NCBI RefSeq assembly: GCF_022965805.1
Contig: NC_133101.1
Coordinates: forward strand, 16,029,054 to 16,093,053
Length of the DNA: 64,000 nucleotides
Source: Primulina eburnea
Lineage: Eukaryota; Streptophyta; Magnoliopsida; Lamiales; Gesneriaceae
Reading direction: 5' to 3'
How positions within the stretch are numbered: the stretch's first letter is position 1; each line of letters opens with the position of its first letter. The translations under genes were made by a program, and so were the position numbers. Positions 22,787-31,892 of this stretch are shown one piece after another. The notes beneath the pieces were generated by a model. The model searched no databases. It was not told the origin of the DNA and saw nothing but the letters and a program-made list of their open reading frames with translations.

Positions 22787-25134
22787 TGTAAGGCCCTGTA
22801 TTTAATTATCCGGTAATTTTGGCTTAATTAGAATAATTATTGAGTTGTAAATTACAATAATTATTTATGCCAAATAAATTCTAGAAGTGTGTTAAAAATA
22901 TGTATTTGAGAATATCGGAGAATTTAACGATATAAAATACATATAGAGTTTAAATAACACACGAGAGCAAAATAATTACAGACCGGGATTAATGGGCTTG
23001 AGTTACTAGTTTTGTAACCCAATATACAATATATATATACATATACATGCACACATATCTATTGGAGAAGAGAGAAGAATCGGGCAAGGGAAGAGAAGAA
23101 AAGAAAGAAATCACCATTTTCGCAACTTTTGGTGCAGCCGCAGAAAAATCGCGATATCTCCTCCGTCCGGCGTCCAAATCACGAACGGTTTGAGGGGTTT
23201 TCTTCCTTACATCGGTAGCTTCATTTTGAACCATGAATCGCCACTTTTGATGCTCGTTTCAGCCCCAATCGAGCCCTGTTTCGGGACTGCTCCTTTTCGA
23301 TTTTGTTGTTCGATTTTAGGTGAGCTATTGTTTGGTTTCCTTGGTTCTTTGGAGTATATTGAGCAAGGATTTGAAGCTTAAATCTTACCTTGCTGTTCCT
23401 GCATTTTCCAGCTAGTTTTCAGTTCGGTTTTTGGTCGTGAATAGTGTTTTCCGGCGTCTTTTCCGGCGAGTAGCAACATTGGACCGCTAGCGACTAGTTT
23501 ATACTTCGATCTTGGTAATTTTTGGATCCAATTCCAGATTTTCGGTGCATAAGTAGGCTGCCCCGAAGTGTAATGTTACTCGCTTCGATTTAATTTCGCT
23601 TTGTCGATTTTAATGCATTATATTGACGTATATATTGGGTTTATATTATAAGTTCGATCGTTGGAGAGCCTTGAGGTATAAATTGAAGAGTTTGTGAATT
23701 AGTATCGAGTTAATCATGGGATTATTTTGGAGAATTACGGTTATTTAGTTGAAATTTCAGAATTGTTGAAATTGATTTGGGAATTAAGTTTTGATAATTA
23801 AAAATCAATAAGTTGGATTAATTTAGTGTTTTGGCGAATTGTGAATTATTCGACCTATTTTTATCATTTTTAGGTCGAGGAGATTAAAGTTGAGCTTGTT
23901 GTGATTTTAGAGTCGGTTTAGGTATGTTACAGTTCGGTAACATACGACGGTAAAACATAAATTATGTTTAATTACCATTCTGTGTTACATTGATCGTGTT
24001 TATGAATTGTTGACTGTTATAAATTGTTAAATGCCTTCGTTATGATCTATGTTTATTATTATGACATATTATTGGCATTTAGAATTGGGCATACAGTTAT
24101 AACATTCATGTTGAGCCCTATCGTTTTTGTTAGCCCATTGTTGATATCCGTTGTTATCTGGCACTGTTGTTTATCTCGGGATCATTGTGTGGCTGATAGG
24201 CCTATACACATGATACTGTAGATGTGATTGAACAATTCCATGGTTAGTGCAGCCTTTTGAGGTGAGCGCTGGGATTGTGTCATCTAGTTCGTTCTGTTGT
24301 GCCATCCTGTTATATCGTATCAGCTGTATGGAGGCCGAGTCAGGGGTGTTATTCAGCACAGCTTGGCATACCTCGCATACTTGGCAGGGCGGTTTAGCTG
24401 CATGACGATGTAGCTCCCCTGTGTTGTTGCTCGAGCATTATTCCAGTTGTTATCGTATCGTTTGTTGGCTCCTGTTATCCCGATTATTCGTTGAGCCTTC
24501 CATGCATTGCATATTACATTTCAGTATATGATTATGCATGATTTATGTTATTGTTGTTATTGTTGAACTGTTTCATACCAGAATCCTAACCTCAGTTGTT
24601 TACTGGGGGGGGCTGCTGTGGTTGCTTTTTGGGCACCATGGTAGATCTCCCGAGTCGTTTTGCAGCATCAGGCCGAGGTTCCGCCAGTGGAGCTCGGGAT
24701 TGAGGTTGGATTGCTTGGTTCTGTTCAGTGGAGTCTCCCAGTTAGTTTATATGTATGTCTTGAGTTTGTTTCAGATTTGTATTGTACTTTATTTGCCGGG
24801 GAGATGCCCCGTGTATCTGTACTGATATTTGGTTGCTCTGGTTATGTTCTGAGGCGACTCTGTGATATTCTTGATCTGGTGAGTATTTGGTAAGTTTTAA
24901 ATTCTGTTTAGTCCTGGCCAGTGCGGCTATAGGTTGTCGACTCTAGTTGGAGTATATTTTAATATAAACTGTTGTTTGAGTTTTCGGGATGTCCTACTTA
25001 CGGGGAGGTCATGCCGAAATTTTTCTAGGCCCTGAGGTCCGTTTTAAAGTATTTTAAACCTTTTTCCGCTGCAGTTTTAAATCAAACCATTATTGTTTGA
25101 TCATTAATTGTTGTTAGAGTAAATGGGCCTCACA
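22787..25134 (+). repeat. element C 3' LTR
   Basis: 2348 bp, nearly identical to the 5' LTR. It is followed by TCTTG and then TTATTTTCAGCATCAATAC (25140-25158), which resembles the 19 bp before the element (15650-15668). Confidence 0.93.
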
Positions 25135-25577
25135 TCTTGTTATTTTCAGCATCAATACAATTTATTTTCAGCATGACTCATGACATTATATTTTATCCCA
25201 TGCATATTTTACTTCAGATTTTACTCGTTACCTGCGATATATGCATGCTGAGTCTTTAGGCTCACTAGACTTGATTGTTGTAGGTACTGATGAGGTCAGG
25301 GTAGAGGACGGGGACTAGTGAGCCAGCTTGGGTCGGCAGTAGTGGCACCCGAGGACCTCAGCGCAGCAGTTGTTATTTTTCCGCCAACTATTTTATCAGT
25401 CGTTAGATATTTTTAAATTGTACTTGTTGACAAACTTTATTTTCTTCCGCTGTTTTAAATTTTAAACATTGAACTTGATTCATCAGTGATTTTATGAATG
25501 AGGCCATTTAAGTTCTTTAAAAAGAAAATTTTTAATTTTCCGCAAATTTTTAAAGCGAGGATTTTCGGGCCTTCACA
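25135..25577 (+). other. D0 segment 3, 3' end of the LTR
   Basis: Non-coding. It contains a tandem TTATTTTCAGCAT motif at the junction with C and ends GGCCTTCACA. TSD TTAAA follows at 25578-25582. Confidence 0.65.
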
Positions 25578-25744
25578 TTAAATCTCCGTCGCTAAATTTA
25601 GCGACGGTTTACTAATCACTGTCGCTACATTTAGCGACGGTTGTTATGTACAAAACAGTCTCTATGTAGCGACGGTTTATATATTCCGTCGCTAATAGTT
25701 TAGGTAAAATAAAAAAAATTTAAGAATTTAATAAATCTGTGTTT

Positions 25745-26030
25745 TGAATTGGTACAATCGTGTAAGAGATAAAAAAATTTAAAAATCGTGAAGTGATAAA
25801 ATCGTGTGTAAGAGATAAAATTTTAATTGTTTTGAAGTGGTAAAAAAATCGTGTAAGAGATAAAAATTTTAAGTGTTGTAAAGTGGTAAAAAAATCGTGT
25901 AAGAGATAAAAAATTTAAGTGTTGTAAAGTGGTAAAATCGTGTAAAAGATAAAAATTTTAAGTGTTGTGAAGTTGTAAAATTGTGTAAGTGAGAAAAATT
26001 TTAATTGTTTTGAAGTGAAGTGGAAGAAAT
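25745..26030. repeat. AT-rich tandem repeat inside the CACTA element
   Basis: About five degenerate copies of a ~50-bp unit, core AATCGTGTAAGAGATAAAAATTTTAAGTGTTGTAAAGTGGT (shown here as overlapping words, not a consensus). A TATA-like word, TATTTATAG, follows at 26048-26056. Confidence 0.7.
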
Positions 26031-26449
26031 TAAGGCAAATTTGCATGTATTTATAGAGAGTGGTGAAAGAAAATGGGGGGAAGTTTAGGCGGCAACGAAT
26101 TATTTTGAAATTGGCGACGGTTTTAAATAACCCGTCGAAGAATTGTAAATCGGCGACGGTTTAATCTAGTTTTGACGACGGTTTATATTTGACCGTCGCC
26201 AAATGTAGCAACGGTTTTATGAAAAACCGTCGCTAGTGTTAAACATGCGACAGTTTTTCTTTAACTGTCGCCAAATTTAGCGACGGTTTACATAAACCCG
26301 TCGCCGATTTATAATTTCGCGACGGGTTATGTACAACCGTCGCTACTTTTTCACTAAATATACCACAAAAAACACTTCCTACAATGGTTTTCTCTTAAAC
26401 CGTTGTCGAATGTCCCAAAAAAACCGTTGTCGTAGCCCGAAAAAAAACA

Positions 26450-27085
26450 CAATAATAGACAACGGTTTTTAAAACCGTTGTCGTAGGCTAACAAAAAACA
26501 AGCTAATAGACAACGGTTTTTAAAAACCGTTGTCGTAGCCCAAAAAAAAACACAATAATAGACAACGATTTTTAAAACCGTTGTCGTAGGCCAACAAAAA
26601 ACAAGCTAATAGACAAAGATTTTTAAAAACCGTTGTCGTAGCCCAAAAAAAACACAATAATAGACAACGGTTTTTAAAACCGTTGTCGTAGGTCAACAAA
26701 AAACAAGCTAATAGACAACGGTTTTTAAAAACCGTAGTCGTAGCCCAAAAAAACAAGCTAATAGGCAACGGTTACTAAAAACCGTTGTCGTATCCCAAAA
26801 AAAACACGCTAATAGACAACGGTTTTTAAAAACCGTTGTCGTAGGCCAAAAAAACACGCAAATAGACAACGGTTTTTAAAAACCATTGTCGTAGCCCAAA
26901 AAAACAAGGTAATAGACAACGGTTACTAAAAACCGTTGTCGTAGCCCAAAAAAAAAACACGCTAATAGACAACGGTTTTTAAAAACCATTGTCGTAGACA
27001 AAAAAAACACGCTAATAGACAACGGTTTTTAAAAACCGTTGTCGTAGACATATCAAGACAACAGTTTCTTAAAACCGTTGTCTAT
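26450..27085. repeat. array of GACAACGG...CCGTTGTC hairpins
   Basis: About twelve copies of a ~30-bp perfect or near-perfect hairpin (GACAACGGTTTTTAAAAACC and its mirror) are spaced about 51 bp apart by A-rich linkers. Such dense subterminal repeats are where CACTA transposases bind in known elements. Function here is inferred from that. Confidence 0.85.
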
Positions 27086-27192
27086 GAGCGGGTTTTTTGA
27101 GCCTACGACAATGGTTTTTCTTAAAACCGTTGTTAAAAGACAAAGCACAATGGTTTTTATAAAAAACCGTTGTCTTTGATGAGTTGTTGAAT

Positions 27193-27210
27193 TTAGATTT
27201 TCTTGTAGTG
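27193..27210. repeat. CACTA right terminal repeat
   Basis: ...TTTTCTTGTAGTG, inverse of CACTACAAGAAAA. Only this terminus is present in the window. Confidence 0.8.
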
Positions 27211-27600
27211 AAAGGAACGAAAGAATTTTGCAATAATTTGTTCATATGAACCACGAATACATTTCTATCTATACTTGCTCTGGTTGCCTATTTAGCAATG
27301 GAATAAGAAAGGATTCTGTGTAATAGATAAATGTATCTATTTATATAAACATATACTAACTTTTTAATATGAATAATTATCAAAATAAATACTAAAAAAG
27401 TCTTTGGGGAATGAATTTGAAATCAATTGATTTCGATTATAATTTTTTTGTTTGCAATTTAACAATAAATAAAATCTTAAATATATATCTTACTTGTTTA
27501 AACTTTATTAATATAAACTAGAATGAATTTTAAATAACATTGTGAACTTGAAATTTATCTTTATTAATATGAAATAATATACAAATTACAAATGTACCTG
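27211..27600. repeat. dispersed repeat R, copy 1 (left part cut by the CACTA element)
   Basis: AGGAACGAA...TTGTTCATATGAACCAC...GAAATAATAT matches 27740-28120 and 29500-29880 along its length. It begins exactly at the CACTA end. No coding capacity. Confidence 0.8.
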
Positions 27601-27640
27601 CAATCCAAAACTTACTTGGATCTTATTTTAAAATCACCAT

Positions 27641-28120
27641 TTAGAATCGGACACATGTGGAACAATGATAAACAGTAAGACAAATAAAAATGCCATGTGA
27701 AAGTAGAATTATAACAACACGTGGAAGTGAAATAATTCATGAAGGAACGAAGGAATTATGCAATGATTTGTTCATATGAACCACGTATACAATTCTATTT
27801 ATACTTGCTCTGGTTGGCCTATTTAGTAATGAAATAAGAGAGGATTGTGTGTAATAGATAAATGTATCTATTTATATAAACTTATACTAATTTTTTAATA
27901 TGAATAATTATCAAAATAAATAATAAAAAAAATCTTTGGGGATCGAATTTTAAATCAATTGATTTCGATTATAATTTTATTGTTTGCAATGTAACAATAA
28001 ATAAAATCTTAAATATATATTTTACTTGTTTATACATTATTAATATAAAATAGAATGAATTTTAAATAACATTGTGAACTTGAAATTTATCTTAATTAAT
28101 ATGAAATAATATATAAATAT
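27641..28120. repeat. dispersed repeat R, copy 2
   Basis: About 480 bp running from ATTTAGAATCGGACACATGTGG to GAAATAATATATAAATATTTG. It is closely similar to copy 3 in direct orientation, and together the two bracket the satellite-like array. Confidence 0.8.
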
Positions 28121-28123
28121 TTG

Positions 28124-29272
28124 CTGCTTCCAACACATATTGCAGCAACAATATCTTTAGGAGTATGTTTCAAGATATGGAAAATGCAGCAAGTAAAATG
28201 CCCCACATCTTAATGACATGAGCAGTAATGGAAGATCGCGACGGCGGAATAAGAAATTCCGTAGCGAAAGGGCGATGTGTTCGGGGGCGAGGTATCAAAA
28301 TTGCAGTTTCCAACATCTGTTGCAGCAACAGTATCTTTAGGAGTGAGTTTTTAGATATGGAAAATGCCTCAAGTAAAATGCCCACATCTTAATGGCATGG
28401 GCAGTGCTGGAGGGCCGCGGCAGTGGAATAAGAAACTCCGTTGCGGTAGGAGGAGGTGTTGGGGGCGAGATATCAAAATTGAAGCGTCCAACACGTATTG
28501 CAGCAACATTATTTTTAGATTAGGTTTTAAAATATGGAAAATGAAGAAATTAAAATTCCTCACATCTTAATGGCATGGGTAGTGCTGGAGTGCCGCAGAA
28601 TGGAATAAGAAATTCCGTAGGGGTAGAAGGAGGTGTTGGGGGTCAGATCTCAAAATTGCAGCTTCCAACACCTATTGCAGCAACAGTATCTTTAGGAGTA
28701 GGTTTTAAGATATGGAAAATGCAGCAAGTAAAATACCCCACATCTTAATGGCATGGACATTGTTGGAGGGCCACAACGACGAAATAAGAAATTCCGTAGC
28801 GGTAGGACGATGTGTTGGGGGCGAGATCTCAAAATTGCAGCTTCCAACACCTATTGCAACAACAGTATCTTTAGGAGTGGGTTTTTAGATATGAAAAATG
28901 CAGCAATTAAATACCCCACATCTTAATGGCATGGGCAGTGTTGGAGAGCCACGGAATAAGAAATTCCGTAGCGGTAGGAAGATGTGTTGGGGGCGAGATC
29001 TCAAAATTGCAGCTTCCAACACCTATTGCAACAACAGTATCTTTAGAAGTATGTTTTAAGATATGAAAAATGCAGCAAGTAAAATTCCCCACATCTTAAT
29101 GGCATGGGCAGTGTTGGAGGGCCACAGCGACGGAATAAGAAATTTCATAGCGGCAGGAGGAGGTGTTGGGGGCAAGATATCAAAATTGTAGCTTTCAACA
29201 CCTATTGCAGCAACAATATCTTTAGGAATAGGTTTTAAGATATGGAAATTGTAGCAAATAAAATGTAACGCC
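28124..29272. repeat. satellite-like tandem array, ~178-bp monomer
   Basis: The phrase (G)CTTCCAACACCTATTGCAG begins monomers near 28125, 28303, 28483, 28659, 28839, 29010 and 29189, a spacing of 170-181 bp. Each monomer also repeats CCCCACATCTTAATGGCATG and GGAATAAGAAATTCCGTAG. There are about six full copies and one partial, with visible divergence between them. Small open frames on both strands recur with the monomer and are not genes. Confidence 0.85.
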
Positions 29273-29397
29273 CCAGATTCGACGACTTTCCTCACTGAAT
29301 CGGACACCTATTTGTAGCTTTCAACACCTATTTAGAATTGTAGCTTTCAACACCTATTTAGAATTGTAGCTTTCAAAATTGTAGCTTTCAACACCTA
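29273..29397. other. LTR-like fragment and short repeats
   Basis: TGTAACGCCCCAGATTCG at about 29275 is the usual opening of many plant Ty3/gypsy LTRs. It breaks off after about 45 bp into several copies of TTGTAGCTTTCAACACCTATTTAGAA. Probably a fragment left by rearrangement. Confidence 0.4.
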
Positions 29398-29880
29398 TTT
29401 AGAATCGGACACGTGTGGAACAATGATAAACAGTAAGACAAATAAAAATGCCATGTGAAAGTAGAATTATAACAACACGTGGAAATGAAATAATTCATGA
29501 AGGAACGAAGGAATTATGCAATGATTTGTTCATATGAACCACATATACAATTCTATTTATACTTGTTCTTGTTGGCCTATTTAGTAATGAAATAAGAGAG
29601 GAATGTGTGTAATAGATAAATGTATCTATTTATATAAACTTATACTAATTTTTTAATATGAATAATTATCAAAATAAATAATAAAAAAATCTTTGGGGAA
29701 TGAATTTGAAATCAATTGATTTCGATTATAATTTTTTTGTTTGCAATGAAACAATAAATAAAATCGTAAATATATATTTTACTTGTTTATACATTATTAA
29801 CATAAAATAGAATGAATTAAAAATGACATTGTGAACTTGAAATTTAATCTAATTAATATGAAATAATATATAAATATTTG
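29398..29880. repeat. dispersed repeat R, copy 3
   Basis: Same 480-bp sequence as copy 2, from ATTTAGAATCGGACACGTGTGG to ATATAAATATTTG, with scattered substitutions. Confidence 0.8.
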
Positions 29881-30347
29881 TAACAGATGGATTTGAATAT
29901 TATATTCTTAATTCTTTAAACAATAAAAATGAATTGAAATCTCATTAATACAAGCACAACCAAAAATACATAAAATATTGTGATGTGGTTCGTATTCAAA
30001 TTATATTTCAAATCATATCTTTTGCTTTTCCTTTCAATTTTACAATATTATAAAGTAATTCTTTATACAATAAAAAAGCTTCCGACGCTTAAATCAGTGC
30101 TACCTATAACCAAGAGAAAAATAAGGGAACTTGAGAGCAAATGAGAACTTGCCCTTTTCAAATGAGAGGATTGGCCTAATTATAGGCTTCTATTGGGCTT
30201 TGATGTCCCCAGGCACTTGCACAGGCTCCCGAAATTTATTTAGACCTAAGAGTTTATGACTCTTTTATTAGGCTAATCTTAATTATGAGTTATTAACCAT
30301 CATTTTTAATAATTAATTATTATATACGTAGGGACCAAAAAAGTGTT
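29881..30347. other. AT-rich sequence, nothing recognised
   Basis: No coding frame, RNA gene or repeat that I can support. Confidence 0.5.
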
Positions 30348-30632
30348 TGTTGGGTGCAATAATTGTCTTTGCTTGATAGAGCGATCAAACCGTGGTCCTT
30401 GAGCAGCTGTGCGGTTTAAAAGATTTGAGTTGCACAATTACTACTAGCTATAGCTTTTGGTAAAGCGGCAAGCGCTCGGTCCTACAATTGGTATCAGAGC
30501 CAAGGTCACGGGTTCGATTTCCATTGATTGCAAGGAGTGCAATTATTGGGAGGGAGATTGTTGGGTGCAATAATTGTCCTTGCACCACGGTTTGATCGCT
30601 CAACAAAGCAAGGACAATTATTGCATCCAAAA
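30348..30632 (+). mobile_element. small TRIM-like element with an inverted tail
   Basis: TGTTGGGTGCAATAATTGTC occurs directly at 30348 and 30559. Between the copies are CTACA (the end of a putative 139-bp LTR, 30486), TGGTATCAGAGCC at 30489-30501 (primer-site-like) and GGGAGGGAGAT at 30548-30558 (polypurine-like), which is the layout of a terminal-repeat retrotransposon in miniature. However, 30585-30628 is the inverse of 30351-30393 (GATCAAACCGTGGT versus ACCACGGTTTGATC), so the unit also has ~45-bp inverted ends. Flanks share an imperfect CCAAAA..GTGT. A box-B-like GGTTCGATTTCC lies at about 30510. The TRIM and foldback readings are both open. Confidence 0.5.
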
Positions 30633-31423
30633 GTGTCCTCAAGATGAAAAGAATGGATTAAATTAGCACTAACCACTACTATTTATTTCCAAGAAAGTTA
30701 ATTAAATTCCTTCTATTATTTATAAAAATGCAAAATTTATCCTTTATAATCTGAAATTTCTTGAAGTACTGTACACTTTAAATCACTCTTGGTCAAGTAA
30801 ATTCACTAAGTCTATCTAACATGTAGCAGTGAACAAATACGGATTGGTTCTATTTTTTAAAGAAAAAAACAACTCGAACCAAATGAAATATTTGGATTAA
30901 TAATAAATCAAGATTTTTCTAAATTAGTATTATAAATTAACAAATATTAATTCACAAACAAACATTGCAACAATTGACGATGTAATGTATGATAATGGCA
31001 TCATGGCTTTAGATAAAAAAAATATAATTAAAAAACATAAAAATAAATTACTTTAATGTTAAAAGTGATTCCATACTAATCCTCTATCACTTATATCAAT
31101 AAATATCTATTGAAAAATAGTAATAAGAAATAAATATATTTAAGAAAGAGAAAATATAAATTAAACCAAATTAAGTTTCTATAGTTAAGAAAAACCATAG
31201 TAAATTAAGTTTTTAACAAAATGTATTATAACCAATTATACTTGAATTTTTTCTATCTAAATTTTGAACTGAATAAACTATTTTATTCTTTGGTTTGATT
31301 GAATTTAAAACCAATCCAAAACATAATTGAATAATACAAAAAAATCAATTAAAACCAGCGATTTAATTTGGCTATGTAGTCTCGTTCGATTTGGATGGAT
31401 ATGTTTCTTCTAACAACTACTTG
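30633..31423. other. AT-rich intergenic sequence, nothing recognised
   Basis: No frame, repeat or RNA gene I can support. Confidence 0.5.
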
Positions 31424-31639
31424 GGTTACGTGTTTAATTTTCACACGTGATGAAAATTAACATGATGACGAGTGAGGTGGATAGGTTTGTCCAAAAAAGG
31501 TCAATTCTGTTGTGAAAAAGTAAAAATTTATGGTTACGTGTTTAACTTTCACACGTGATGAAAATTAACCTGATGATGAGTGAGGTGGATAGGTTTGTCC
31601 AAAAAAGGTCAATTCTGTTGTGAAAAAGTAAAAATTTAT
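31424..31639. repeat. 108-bp tandem duplication across the edge of element G
   Basis: Two adjacent copies with a period of 108 bp (31424-31531, 31532-31639). Each contains TTTCACACGTGATGAAAATTAA and ends with the outer tip of G's LTR (TGTTGTGAAAAAGTAAAAATT). The duplication therefore followed G's insertion. Confidence 0.8.
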
Positions 31640-31883
31640 GGTAAAAAGTAAAAATCTTAAACTCTCAAAATTTACCAAACTACACACTTTATAATATTTT
31701 TCTCTCAACTCAATTGTGAATATCTTCACAAATGGTTAGCCTATTTATAGAATTTTTTTACAAATAATCCAAAAATAAATTCATCATTACCTATTTCATC
31801 ACACACTATTTTTCAATATTTACAACTCTTATTTTCAACATTCAAATATTCAATACACATGTTTTAAATATTAATTTTCAACA
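31616..31883 (-). repeat. element G 3' LTR
   Basis: 268 bp, TGTTGAAAATT...TTCACAACA on the minus strand. CTATAAATAG at 31741-31750 (minus) is a good TATA box. The purine tract AAGGTGGAG (31884-31892) directly precedes it. Confidence 0.75.
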
Positions 31884-31892
31884 CTCCACCTT

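Larger units (their letters stand above)
15669..25134 (+). mobile_element. element C: Ty3/gypsy chromovirus, plus strand, very young
   Basis: LTRs lie at 15669-18017 (2349 bp) and 22787-25134 (2348 bp). I saw only about five differences, including a G-run of 9 versus 8 (about 17487 and 24606). Primer site, polypurine tract and gag-pol are present. No perfect TSD is visible: the left flank is AGTAC and the right flank is TCTTG. TCTTG matches the bases following the 5' LTR at 18018-18022. Confidence 0.92.
494..25577 (+). mobile_element. D0: solo-LTR-like retrotransposon remnant carrying nested elements A, B and C
   Basis: The element starts with TGTAGAAGCC, ends with GGCCTTCACA and is flanked by TTAAA on both sides. 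After removing A and C, about 3.7 kb remains in three pieces: 494-2790, 14675-15668 and about 25140-25577. No polyprotein, primer site or polypurine tract is seen in these pieces, so this looks like a single long LTR left by LTR-LTR recombination. Its 3' part (a CCGCTG motif and a terminal GGCC) resembles the LTR ends of A and C, which suggests Ty3/gypsy. Plus orientation is inferred from that resemblance. Confidence 0.7.
25583..27210. mobile_element. CACTA-type transposon, right end
   Basis: GCGACGG/CCGTCGC hairpins occur at 25585-25690 and 26100-26345, and GACAACGG/CCGTTGTC hairpins at 26385-27190. The terminus TTTTCTTGTAGTG at 27198-27210 is the reverse complement of CACTACAAGAAAA, the classic CACTA end. 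The flanking sequence resumes a dispersed repeat whose other copies (27641 and 29398 onward) have no transposon at this point, marking the insertion edge at 27210/27211. No transposase is seen. Confidence 0.82.

Noticed and set aside
494..25577. D0 as a full-length element with its own coding region
   Set aside because: Once A and C are removed only ~3.7 kb remains, with no pol motif, primer site or polypurine tract.
26450..27085. CRISPR-like regular array
   Set aside because: Repeats are internal hairpins with A-rich linkers that are themselves similar, in a plant TE context next to a CACTA terminus. No spacers or cas genes.
28364..29307. Small proteins on both strands in the satellite-like array
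   Set aside because: They recur with the 178-bp monomer and change frame and length between monomers.
30425..30520. Functional tRNA gene (box-B-like GGTTCGATTTCC)
   Set aside because: No cloverleaf with a paired acceptor stem can be drawn. The sequence fits a TRIM-like primer region better.
30448..30642. 64-codon minus-strand frame containing NGNRTRDL
   Set aside because: This peptide comes from the reverse of a primer-site or tRNA-like stretch (GGTTCGATTTCC) and commonly appears as a spurious prediction.
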